From: an uncultured Tenacibaculum sp.
Lineage (GTDB): Bacteria; Bacteroidota; Bacteroidia; Flavobacteriales; Flavobacteriaceae
Direction: 5' to 3'
NCBI GenBank assembly: GCA_947496185.1
Contig: CANMCD010000005.1
Span: 62,001-126,000, forward strand
Length of the DNA: 64,000 nt
Shown here: positions 8,621-14,951 of the stretch, piece by piece
Layout: every line of letters begins with the position of its first letter
How positions within the stretch are numbered: the first letter of the stretch is position 1
The notes under the pieces: generated by a model
What the model saw: the letters and a program-made list of their open reading frames with translations, nothing else
Database searches by the model: none
What the model was told of the DNA's origin: nothing
Translations under genes and position numbers: made by a program

Positions 8621-8653
8621 GTGGGATCAAATAAGTAACTTTGGATTATTATA

Positions 8654-9553
8654 ATGAATACTATGTTGATAGCTTCTTTTTTAGAGTACTTAGCGATAGA
8701 AAAAAAATATTCTAAACATACGGTTATGGCCTATAAAAAAGACCTAACCTCTTTTCAAGAATTTTGTTTAGAGCAATTTGAAAATGAAGAAATAGCTGCG
8801 TTGGATTATCATCAAATTCGATTATGGATTGTCGCATTAGTTGATAGCGGAATAAGTAATAGGACAATCAATAGAAAGGTAAGTTCTTTAAAAACGTTCT
8901 ATGGGTTCTTGCAAAAAATCGGAAGTATACAACGAAACCCATTGGCAAAACATAAGTCACTAAAGGTGCAGCAAGAAATACATACGCCATTTACAGAAAA
9001 AGAGATCAATGAAGTTTTAGGGCTGTTAAGAGGGCAAGATGATTTTGAGAGTTTACGAGATCGGTTAATTATAGAGTTGTTATATAGTACAGGTATTAGG
9101 CGTGCCGAATTAATAAATTTGAAAGAAAATGATATTAATAGATCGGATGAAACAATAAAAGTTTTAGGGAAACGAAATAAAGAACGGTTAGTAGTATTGT
9201 TGCCTTCTGTAGCGTTGACCTTAGATGCCTATATAGAAAGCAAGAAAAGCTTAGGATTAAAAGAAAAAGAAGGGTACTTGTTGCTAACAAAAAGAGGTGT
9301 TAAAATATACGAAACGCTTGTTTATCGCGTTATAAATTTGTACTTTAGTACGGTGTCAACAAGGCTTAAAAAAAGCCCCCACGTACTCAGGCACGCCTTT
9401 GCTACTCATTTGCTTAATAATGGGGCAGCACTCAATTCGGTTAAAGAATTACTAGGGCATTCAAGTTTAGCCTCCACCCAAGTTTATACCCATAATAGCT
9501 TGGAAAAATTAAAAAAAGTGTTTAATAAGGCTCACCCTAGAGAGCCAATCTAA
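8654..9553 (+). CDS. xerC: Tyrosine recombinase XerC/XerD family
   Basis: A 299-residue tyrosine recombinase. The N-terminal SAM-like core-binding domain begins FLEYLAIEKKYSKHTVMAYKKDL. The catalytic set is complete: Arg149 (TGIRRAEL), His243 and Arg246 (HVLRH), His269 (LGHSS) and the nucleophile Tyr278 (VYTH). The length and the lack of extra domains fit a chromosomal Xer protein that resolves chromosome dimers at dif, not a mobile integrase. The position after rpsU and before hpf is the conserved flavobacterial locus. A choice between xerC and xerD cannot be made with certainty from sequence alone. hpf starts 13 nt downstream, so they form an operon. Confidence 0.88.
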   Translation: MNTMLIASFLEYLAIEKKYSKHTVMAYKKDLTSFQEFCLEQFENEEIAALDYHQIRLWIVALVDSGISNRTINRKVSSLKTFYGFLQKIGSIQRNPLAKHKSLKVQQEIHTPFTEKEINEVLGLLRGQDDFESLRDRLIIELLYSTGIRRAELINLKENDINRSDETIKVLGKRNKERLVVLLPSVALTLDAYIESKKSLGLKEKEGYLLLTKRGVKIYETLVYRVINLYFSTVSTRLKKSPHVLRHAFATHLLNNGAALNSVKELLGHSSLASTQVYTHNSLEKLKKVFNKAHPREPI

Positions 9554-9566
9554 AATTGAAAGGATT

Positions 9567-9872
9567 ATGAAGGTATTCACGCAATCTGTTAATTTTACTG
9601 CTGACCAAAAACTGATTAACTATGTAGAAAAAAAAGTAAGCGCTTTGGAGCGTTTTCATGACAAAATTGTTGATGTAGAAGTTTTTTTAAAAGTCCAAAA
9701 CACCAGCGAAAAAGAGAATAAAATAACCGAAGTCAAAATCAACATACCAGGAAACGAACTTATTGTGAAAAAGCAATGTAAGACATTTGAAGAAGGAATT
9801 AGTGTTAGCGTTGAATCGTTAAAAAGACAGCTCAAAAAATCAAAGGAAAAATCACGTGCAACTTTGGTGTAA
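9567..9872 (+). CDS. hpf: Ribosome hibernation-promoting factor, short HPF/RaiA family
   Basis: A 101-residue protein of the sigma-54 modulation/S30AE family. The beta-alpha-beta-beta-beta-alpha pattern starts MKVFTQSVNFTADQKLINYVEKK, with the acidic VDVEVFLKV strand and a basic final helix ESLKRQLKKSKEK. Such proteins bind the 30S A/P-site region and silence ribosomes in stationary phase. It is the short form without a dimerising C-terminal domain. An AAAGGA stretch stands just before the ATG, one of the few other SD-like leaders here. It is co-transcribed with xerC and followed by the 9926-9955 terminator. Confidence 0.93.
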   Translation: MKVFTQSVNFTADQKLINYVEKKVSALERFHDKIVDVEVFLKVQNTSEKENKITEVKINIPGNELIVKKQCKTFEEGISVSVESLKRQLKKSKEKSRATLV

Positions 9873-9916
9873 GAAAAAATAATTCGAAAAAGTTTTAAAA
9901 ATCAAAAATTACTTTT

Positions 9917-9924
9917 TACATTTG
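9917..9924 (+). promoter_or_regulatory. Putative -7 box of the tRNA-tuf operon
   Basis: TACATTTG fits TAnnTTTG and is followed by GCAGTCC, the same downstream string as at rpsU. Transcription would begin near 9929-9932, inside the 5' arm of the hairpin at 9926-9947. It is the natural promoter for tRNA-Thr, tRNA-Tyr, tRNA-Gly, tRNA-Thr and tuf. Confidence 0.7.
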
Positions 9925-9925
9925 C

Positions 9926-9955
9926 AGTCCGTTAGAAATAGCGGGCTGTTTTTTT
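9926..9955 (+). terminator. xerC-hpf terminator overlapping the tRNA promoter start
   Basis: AGTCCGTT (9926-9933) pairs with AGCGGGCT (9940-9947), including two G.U pairs, over a 6-nt loop. A run of seven T follows at 9949-9955. It would end transcripts coming from hpf. Transcripts starting at the promoter just upstream would lack most of the 5' arm. Confidence 0.7.
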
Positions 9956-9965
9956 GATAAAAAAA

Positions 9966-10039
9966 GCCGATATAGCTCAGCTGGCTAGAGCAGCTGATTT
10001 GTAATCAGCAGGTCGTGGGTTCGAGTCCCTCTATCGGCT
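9966..10039 (+). tRNA. tRNA-Thr (anticodon TGT)
   Basis: A complete cloverleaf: acceptor stem GCCGATA/TATCGGC, D-arm AGCTCAGCTGG, anticodon loop TTTGTAA with anticodon TGT, and T-arm GGTTCGAGTCC. CCA is not encoded. First gene of the tRNA-tuf cluster. Confidence 0.97.
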
Positions 10040-10074
10040 CAAAAAAAAGTTCATTAAAATATTGTTTCAATAAT

Positions 10075-10157
10075 GGGGAGATTCCAGAGCGGCCAAATGG
10101 GACGGACTGTAACTCCGTTGTCTTTCGACTTCGCAGGTTCGAATCCTGCTCTCCCCA
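10075..10157 (+). tRNA. tRNA-Tyr (anticodon GTA)
   Basis: An 83-nt tRNA with a long variable arm, as expected for bacterial tRNA-Tyr. The acceptor stem is GGGGAGA/TCTCCCC, the anticodon loop CTGTAAC has anticodon GTA, and the T-arm is GGTTCGAATCC. Confidence 0.96.
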
Positions 10158-10170
10158 CTGTTATTTTATT

Positions 10171-10243
10171 GCGGGAGTAGCTCAGTTGGTAGAGCGTCAG
10201 CCTTCCAAGCTGAATGTCGCCGGTTCGAACCCGGTCTCCCGCT
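10171..10243 (+). tRNA. tRNA-Gly (anticodon TCC)
   Basis: Acceptor stem GCGGGAG/CTCCCGC, D-arm AGCTCAGTTGG, anticodon loop CTTCCAA with anticodon TCC, T-arm GGTTCGAACCC. CCA is not encoded. Confidence 0.97.
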
Positions 10244-10258
10244 CATTGAACCTAATAG

Positions 10259-10331
10259 GCCGGTGTAGCTCAGTTGGTAGAGCGCATCCTTGGTAGGGAT
10301 GAGGTCACGGGTTCAAATCCCGTCATTGGCT
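10259..10331 (+). tRNA. tRNA-Thr (anticodon GGT)
   Basis: Acceptor stem GCCGGTG pairs with CATTGGC using two G.U pairs. The anticodon loop TTGGTAG has anticodon GGT, and the T-arm is GGTTCAAATCC. It lies 75 nt before the tuf start, and the cluster is probably processed from a tuf transcript. Confidence 0.96.
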
Positions 10332-10406
10332 CTTTTTGGAGTTCGTGCAGAAATAACTTTTAAAATGACACTAAATATATTTAACTAAGAATTAAAATTA
10401 ATAATC

Positions 10407-11594
10407 ATGGCAAAAGGAACTTATGATCGTTCGAAACCGCACTTAAACGTAGGTACTATTGGTCACGTTGATCATGGTAAAACTACTTTGACTGCTGCAA
10501 TTACTAAAGTTTTAGCAGACGCAGGATTTTCTGAAGCGAAAGCTTTTGATCAAATTGATAATGCTCCTGAGGAAAAGGAAAGAGGTATTACAATTAACTC
10601 TTCTCACGTAGAGTACGCAACTCAAAACCGTCACTATGCACACGTTGACTGTCCAGGTCACGCCGATTATGTAAAGAACATGGTAACTGGTGCTGCGCAA
10701 ATGGATGGAGCTATCTTAGTAGTTGCTGCTACGGATGGTCCTATGCCTCAAACTCGTGAGCACATCTTATTAGGTCGTCAGGTAGGTATTCCTCGTATCG
10801 TTGTTTTCTTAAACAAAGTTGATATGGTTGACGATGAGGAGCTTTTAGAGCTTGTTGAGATGGAAGTAAGAGATTTATTGTCTTTCTATGAGTATGATGG
10901 AGATAACGGTCCTGTTATCGCTGGTTCTGCTTTAGGTGCATTAAATGGTGAAGAGAAGTGGGTAAATACAGTTTTAGAATTAATGGAAGCTGTTGATACT
11001 TGGATCGAAGAGCCACCAAGAGATACTGAAAAGGATTTCTTAATGCCAATCGAAGATGTATTCTCTATTACAGGTCGTGGTACAGTAGCCACTGGACGTA
11101 TCGAAACAGGAATCATCAACACTGGTGATGCTGTAGAGATCATCGGTATGGGTGAAGAAAAATTAACTTCAACAGTTACTGGTATCGAAATGTTCCGTCA
11201 AATCTTAGATAGAGGTGAGGCAGGAGATAACGCAGGTATCTTATTAAGAGGTATTGACAAGACTGATATCAAGAGAGGAATGGTTATTTGTAAGCCAGGT
11301 TCTGTAACTCCTCATGCTAAGTTTAAAGCAGAGGTGTATATCTTGAAAAAAGAAGAAGGTGGACGTCACACTCCATTCCACAACAACTACCGTCCTCAGT
11401 TCTACGTACGTACTACTGATGTTACAGGTAACATTAACTTACCTGATGGTGTAGAAATGGTAATGCCAGGTGATAACTTAACAATTACTGTTGATTTAAT
11501 CCAACCTATCGCATTAAACGTAGGTTTACAGTTTGCTATCCGTGAAGGAGGAAGAACTGTTGGAGCTGGTCAGGTAACTGAGTTATTAGACTAA
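10407..11594 (+). CDS. tuf: Elongation factor Tu
   Basis: A 395-residue translation GTPase with all G motifs: [10 protein letters not shown] (P-loop, residues 18-27), GITIN in switch I, DCPGH (about 81-85), NKVD (about 136) and SAL (about 174). Domains II and III follow, with [11 protein letters not shown] and the final [16 protein letters not shown]-Tu delivers aminoacyl-tRNA to the ribosome. Codon use shifts to C-ending and CGT codons, as expected for a very highly expressed gene. It forms the 3' part of the tRNA-tuf transcript and is followed by a hairpin and tRNA-Trp. Confidence 0.99.
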   Translation: MAKGTYDRSKPHLNVGTIGHVDHGKTTLTAAITKVLADAGFSEAKAFDQIDNAPEEKERGITINSSHVEYATQNRHYAHVDCPGHADYVKNMVTGAAQMDGAILVVAATDGPMPQTREHILLGRQVGIPRIVVFLNKVDMVDDEELLELVEMEVRDLLSFYEYDGDNGPVIAGSALGALNGEEKWVNTVLELMEAVDTWIEEPPRDTEKDFLMPIEDVFSITGRGTVATGRIETGIINTGDAVEIIGMGEEKLTSTVTGIEMFRQILDRGEAGDNAGILLRGIDKTDIKRGMVICKPGSVTPHAKFKAEVYILKKEEGGRHTPFHNNYRPQFYVRTTDVTGNINLPDGVEMVMPGDNLTITVDLIQPIALNVGLQFAIREGGRTVGAGQVTELLD

Positions 11595-11603
11595 TAATAT
11601 ATT

Positions 11604-11636
11604 AAGAAGCCTCTTAAGTTTCTTATGAGGCTTCTT
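11604..11636 (+). terminator. Hairpin after tuf
   Basis: A perfect 10-bp stem (AAGAAGCCTC with GAGGCTTCTT) encloses a 13-nt loop. No T-run follows, so it may be a weak terminator or a 3'-end/processing structure between tuf and tRNA-Trp. Confidence 0.55.
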
Positions 11637-11648
11637 ACAAATAAAAAT

Positions 11649-11721
11649 ACGGGTTTAGCTCAGTTGGTAGAGCACTGGTCTCCAAAACCAGGTGTCGGGA
11701 GTTCGAGTCTCTCAACCCGTG
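11649..11721 (+). tRNA. tRNA-Trp (anticodon CCA)
   Basis: Acceptor stem ACGGGTT/AACCCGT, D-arm AGCTCAGTTGG, anticodon loop CTCCAAA with anticodon CCA, T-arm AGTTCGAGTCT. The tuf-trnW-secE-nusG order is widespread in bacteria. Confidence 0.97.
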
Positions 11722-11774
11722 CAAATCAAGACGAGTTATAGTATAATACTGTAACTCGTTAAAAGGATAAAACC

Positions 11775-11966
11775 ATGAATAACTTTATACAATATATTAA
11801 AGATTCTTTCGAAGAATTGAGTACTAATATGACTTGGATTTCTAGAGAAGAGGCTCAGAAATCAACTGTAGTGGTTGCTGCATTTACCATAGCTTTTGCC
11901 TTAGTAGTTGCTGCAATTGATAAAGTTTTTCAAACAGGATTAGATAACTTCTTTAAAATGTTTTAA
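11775..11966 (+). CDS. secE: Preprotein translocase subunit SecE
   Basis: A 63-residue single-span protein: an amphipathic N-terminal helix with LSTNMTWISREEAQKST (the conserved ELxKVxWPS-like region), then a transmembrane helix of about residues 33-55. SecE clamps SecY in the Sec translocon. The length is that of minimal one-TM SecE proteins. Its stop overlaps the nusG ATG by one base, the usual secE-nusG coupling. Confidence 0.93.
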   Translation: MNNFIQYIKDSFEELSTNMTWISREEAQKSTVVVAAFTIAFALVVAAIDKVFQTGLDNFFKMF

Positions 11967-12517
11967 TGATGACTGATTCGGTGATGAAATGGTATGTAGT
12001 TAGAGCTATTGGAGGGCAAGAAAACAAGGTGAAATCTTATATTGAAACTGAGATTGCTCGTCATGGTCTTGCAGATTTTGTAAACCAAGTAATCGTTCCA
12101 ACAGAAAAAGTTATTCAGGTAAGAAATGGAAAGAAAATAAACAGAGAACGTGTTTACTTTCCAGGGTATGTAATGATAGAAGCTAACTTAGCTGGTGAGG
12201 TTCCTCACGTAATAAAATCGGTAACTGGTGTTATTGGTTTTCTTGGGGAAACAAAAGGAGGTGATCCTGTTCCTATGAGAAAATCAGAAGTGAACAGAAT
12301 GTTAGGTAAAGTAGACGAATTGTCTATTAAAGATGAAAACCTAGCAATACCTTATTCAGTAGGTGAGACAGTGAAGGTAGTAGATGGGCCATTTAACGGT
12401 TTTGATGGAACTGTTGAAAATGTTCATGAAGAAAAACGTAAGTTAGAAGTAATGGTTAAGATTTTCGGTAGAAAGACACCAGTAGAGCTTAGTTACATGC
12501 AAGTAGAAAAGATATAA
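11966..12517 (+). CDS. nusG: Transcription termination/antitermination protein NusG
   Basis: A 183-residue protein. The NGN domain starts KWYVVRAIGGQENKVKSYIE and contains VYFPGYVMIEA. The C-terminal KOW domain has SVGETVKVVDGPFNGFDGTVE. NusG binds RNA polymerase, stimulates elongation and links it to Rho or the ribosome. ATG codons at 11966, 11969 and 11981 are all possible starts; the overlap with secE favours 11966 or 11969. Confidence 0.96.
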   Translation: MMTDSVMKWYVVRAIGGQENKVKSYIETEIARHGLADFVNQVIVPTEKVIQVRNGKKINRERVYFPGYVMIEANLAGEVPHVIKSVTGVIGFLGETKGGDPVPMRKSEVNRMLGKVDELSIKDENLAIPYSVGETVKVVDGPFNGFDGTVENVHEEKRKLEVMVKIFGRKTPVELSYMQVEKI

Positions 12518-12553
12518 TTTGTTACAGTTATAATTATATATTATTTATTTTTG

Positions 12554-12585
12554 ATATGCTAGAAAGCTTCCACAACATAGCATAT
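12554..12585 (+). promoter_or_regulatory. Hairpin in the rplK leader (possible L1 operator)
   Basis: ATATGCT at 12554-12560 pairs with AGCATAT at 12579-12585 around an 18-nt loop, 17 nt before rplK. In other bacteria L1 represses the L11-L1 mRNA by binding a structure in this leader. The location fits, but the known L1 recognition bases were not identified here. Confidence 0.35.
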
Positions 12586-12601
12586 TTATAAAGATTAAAC
12601 A

Positions 12602-13039
12602 ATGGCTAAAGAAGTAAGTAAATTAGTAAAACTACAAGTTAGGGGAGGTGCTGCGAATCCTTCGCCACCAGTTGGACCCGCTTTAGGTGCTGCCGGTGTT
12701 AACATCATGGAATTCTGTAAGCAGTTTAATGCTCGTACACAGGATAAACAAGGTAAAGTATTACCAGTTGTTATAACAGTTTATAAAGACAAATCATTCG
12801 AATTTGTTGTAAAAACGACACCAGCTGCAGTACAATTATTGGAAGCGGCCAAAATTAAAAAAGGTTCAGGTGAGCCTAATAGAAAGAAAGTAGCAAGCGT
12901 TACTTGGGATCAAATTAAAGTAATTGCTGAAGATAAAATGGCAGATTTAAATGCCTTTGAAGTAACTTCAGCGATGAGAATGATTGCTGGTACTGCACGC
13001 TCAATGGGATTAACTGTTACAGGTGATGCTCCTGCATAA
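12602..13039 (+). CDS. rplK: 50S ribosomal protein uL11
   Basis: A 145-residue protein with the glycine/proline-rich N-terminal domain [29 protein letters not shown] and the rRNA-binding C-terminal domain ending [12 protein letters not shown]. uL11 forms the base of the L7/L12 stalk and the GTPase-associated centre. It starts the rplKAJL cluster, and rplA begins 20 nt downstream. Confidence 0.98.
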   Translation: MAKEVSKLVKLQVRGGAANPSPPVGPALGAAGVNIMEFCKQFNARTQDKQGKVLPVVITVYKDKSFEFVVKTTPAAVQLLEAAKIKKGSGEPNRKKVASVTWDQIKVIAEDKMADLNAFEVTSAMRMIAGTARSMGLTVTGDAPA

Positions 13040-13059
13040 ACTTAAAAGAGATATATAAA

Positions 13060-13758
13060 ATGGCAAGATTGACTAAAAAACAAAAAGAAGCTCGCGCTAA
13101 AGTTGATAGCTCTAAAGTTTATAATTTAAATGAAGCATCAGCTTTAATTAAAGAAATTACCAATGTAAAATTTGACGCATCTGTTGATTTAGCTGTACGT
13201 TTAGGAGTTGATCCTCGTAAAGCAAATCAAATGGTACGTGGGGTGGTTACCTTACCTCATGGTACAGGTAAAGATGTAAAAGTTTTAGCATTAGTTACTC
13301 CAGATAAAGAAGCCGAAGCACAAGCTGCTGGTGCTGATTATGTAGGTTTGGACGAATACCTTCAAAAAATTAAAGGTGGATGGACAGACGTTGACGTAAT
13401 CATCACAATGCCTAGTGTTATGGGTAAATTAGGACCTTTAGGACGTATATTAGGGCCAAGAGGTTTAATGCCTAACCCAAAGACAGGAACGGTAACAATG
13501 GACGTAGCAAAAGCTGTAAAGGAAGTAAAAGCTGGTAAAATTGATTTCAAAGTTGATAAAACGGGTATCGTACATGCAGCTATAGGTAAAGCATCTTTTG
13601 ACCAACAAAAGATTGCTGAAAATGCAAACGAATTACTTCAAACACTTATAAAATTAAAGCCAACAGCAGCAAAAGGAACGTATATTAAGAGTATCTTTAT
13701 CTCTTCAACTATGAGCCCTAGTGTTGCAGTAGATGTAAAATCTGTATCGTCATCATAG
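13060..13758 (+). CDS. rplA: 50S ribosomal protein uL1
   Basis: A 232-residue protein with typical L1 blocks: [55 protein letters not shown], and [18 protein letters not shown] at the C-terminus. L1 forms the mobile L1 stalk at the E site and is a translational repressor in many bacteria. rplJ starts only 20 nt after the stop. Confidence 0.98.
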   Translation: MARLTKKQKEARAKVDSSKVYNLNEASALIKEITNVKFDASVDLAVRLGVDPRKANQMVRGVVTLPHGTGKDVKVLALVTPDKEAEAQAAGADYVGLDEYLQKIKGGWTDVDVIITMPSVMGKLGPLGRILGPRGLMPNPKTGTVTMDVAKAVKEVKAGKIDFKVDKTGIVHAAIGKASFDQQKIAENANELLQTLIKLKPTAAKGTYIKSIFISSTMSPSVAVDVKSVSSS

Positions 13759-13778
13759 GCAGTTAAAACTTATTAATT

Positions 13779-14294
13779 ATGACCAGAGAAGAAAAATCAC
13801 AAATAATACAAGATTTAACAGCACAGTTAGCAGGTACGAGTACGTTGTATTTAGCAGATATATCTGGCTTAGATGCAGCAACTACATCTAACTTACGTAG
13901 AGCTTGCTTTAAAGCTAACGTACAATTGGCTGTTGTAAAGAATACATTGCTTTCAAAAGCAATGGAAGCTTCTGATAAAGATTTTGGTGATTTACAAGAG
14001 GTATTAAAAGGGAATACTTCTATGTTAATTGCTGAGGCAGCAAATGCACCAGCAAAAGTTATCAAAGAGTTCAGAAAGAAATCAGACAAGCCTTTATTAA
14101 AAGGAGCTTATGTTGAAGAAGCTGTATATGTTGGAGATGACCAACTAGACGCTCTTGTAAACATCAAGTCTAGAGAAGAACTTATTGGAGATATCATTGG
14201 ATTGTTACAATCACCAGCTAAGAATGTTGTTTCAGCACTTCAGTCTGGAGGAGGTAAACTATCAGGTATCCTAAAAACGTTATCAGAAAAATAA
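13779..14294 (+). CDS. rplJ: 50S ribosomal protein uL10
   Basis: A 171-residue protein beginning MTREEKSQIIQDLTAQLAGTSTLYLADISGL, the L10 start, with VVKNTLLSKAM and a C-terminal helix for L7/L12 dimers. uL10 anchors the L7/L12 stalk. The gap from rplA is only 20 nt, too short for the long L10-binding leader of enteric bacteria, so autoregulation, if any, must use coding sequence. Confidence 0.97.
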   Translation: MTREEKSQIIQDLTAQLAGTSTLYLADISGLDAATTSNLRRACFKANVQLAVVKNTLLSKAMEASDKDFGDLQEVLKGNTSMLIAEAANAPAKVIKEFRKKSDKPLLKGAYVEEAVYVGDDQLDALVNIKSREELIGDIIGLLQSPAKNVVSALQSGGGKLSGILKTLSEK

Positions 14295-14344
14295 ACACGC
14301 GCACTAATAAACTAAAATAATAAAATTTTTAAAAAACAATTAAA

Positions 14345-14719
14345 ATGGCAGATTTAAAAGATTTCGCAGAACAATTAGTTAACTTAACTGTAAAAGAAGT
14401 TAATGAATTAGCTGACATATTAAAAGATGAGTACGGAATTGAGCCAGCTGCAGCAGCAGTTGCAGTAGCAGGTCCAGCAGCAGGTGGTGGAGAAGCAGCT
14501 GAAGAGAAGACTGAATTCGACGTAATCTTAAAAGCAGCAGGTGGATCTAAATTAGCAGTTGTAAAATTAGTTAAAGAATTAACTGGTTTAGGACTTAAAG
14601 ATGCTAAAGCTATCGTTGATAGCGCACCAGCACCAATCAAAGAAGCTGTATCTAAAGACGAGGCTGAAGGTCTTAAGAGTTCTTTAGAAGAGGCTGGAGC
14701 TGAAGTAGAACTTAAGTAA
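14345..14719 (+). CDS. rplL: 50S ribosomal protein bL12 (L7/L12)
   Basis: A 124-residue acidic protein: an N-terminal dimerisation domain, an Ala/Gly/Pro-rich hinge (about residues 38-55), and the C-terminal domain [38 protein letters not shown]7/L12 recruits translation GTPases. It is followed by two hairpins and a long leader before rpoB, where the ribosomal and polymerase halves of the operon can be uncoupled. Confidence 0.98.
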   Translation: MADLKDFAEQLVNLTVKEVNELADILKDEYGIEPAAAAVAVAGPAAGGGEAAEEKTEFDVILKAAGGSKLAVVKLVKELTGLGLKDAKAIVDSAPAPIKEAVSKDEAEGLKSSLEEAGAEVELK

Positions 14720-14724
14720 GTAAG

Positions 14725-14794
14725 TTTCCCGTTTTAATACGGGGAAAACAATAAAGGTTTAGGTACTAGGGATTTACGTTTCTAGTCCTAAACC
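14725..14794 (+). terminator. Two hairpins after rplL (attenuator/terminator region)
   Basis: The first hairpin (14725-14747) pairs TTTCCCGT with ACGGGGAAA with one bulge. The second (14756-14794) pairs GGTTTAGG plus ACTAG with CTAGT plus CCTAAACC with one bulged T, giving a 13-bp stem over a 12-nt loop. ATTTTG follows. A partial terminator between rplL and rpoB is known in E. coli, and this is the matching place. The T-run is short, so full termination is unlikely. Confidence 0.6.
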
Positions 14795-14827
14795 ATTTTG
14801 TGTATATATTCGTTCTTTATTTTACCA

Positions 14828-14919
14828 AAGTCATCTAACAAGTGACTTAATGACTATATAGACTGATAAAAATCAGTTGTTGCAATAAAAATTGCATTAT
14901 TGAAACGTAATAGTTTCAA
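14828..14919 (+). promoter_or_regulatory. Four tandem small hairpins in the rpoB leader
   Basis: Four successive perfect inverted repeats occupy 92 nt: AAGTCA/TGACTT (14828-14848, 9-nt loop), ACTGAT/ATCAGT (14862-14877, AAAA loop), TGCAAT/ATTGCA (14881-14896, AAAA loop) and TTGAAAC/GTTTCAA (14900-14919, 6-nt loop). The last ends 32 nt before the rpoB start. They could be protein operators, RNA stem-loops controlling rpoB translation, or RNase sites. Confidence 0.5.
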
Positions 14920-14951
14920 AACAAATATTTAATTTAAAAATAGTATCTCTT

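Noticed and set aside
8654-9553. Tyrosine recombinase as a mobile-element integrase
   Set aside because: Length, domain set and conserved position between rpsU and hpf fit a housekeeping Xer protein; no att sites or cargo genes are present.
10015-10296. 93-codon plus-strand open frame
   Set aside because: It runs straight through tRNA-Thr, tRNA-Tyr, tRNA-Gly and tRNA-Thr; the peptide is translated tRNA sequence.
13763-14640. Minus-strand frames opposite rplJ and rplL
   Set aside because: They mirror highly conserved ribosomal protein genes and lack independent support.
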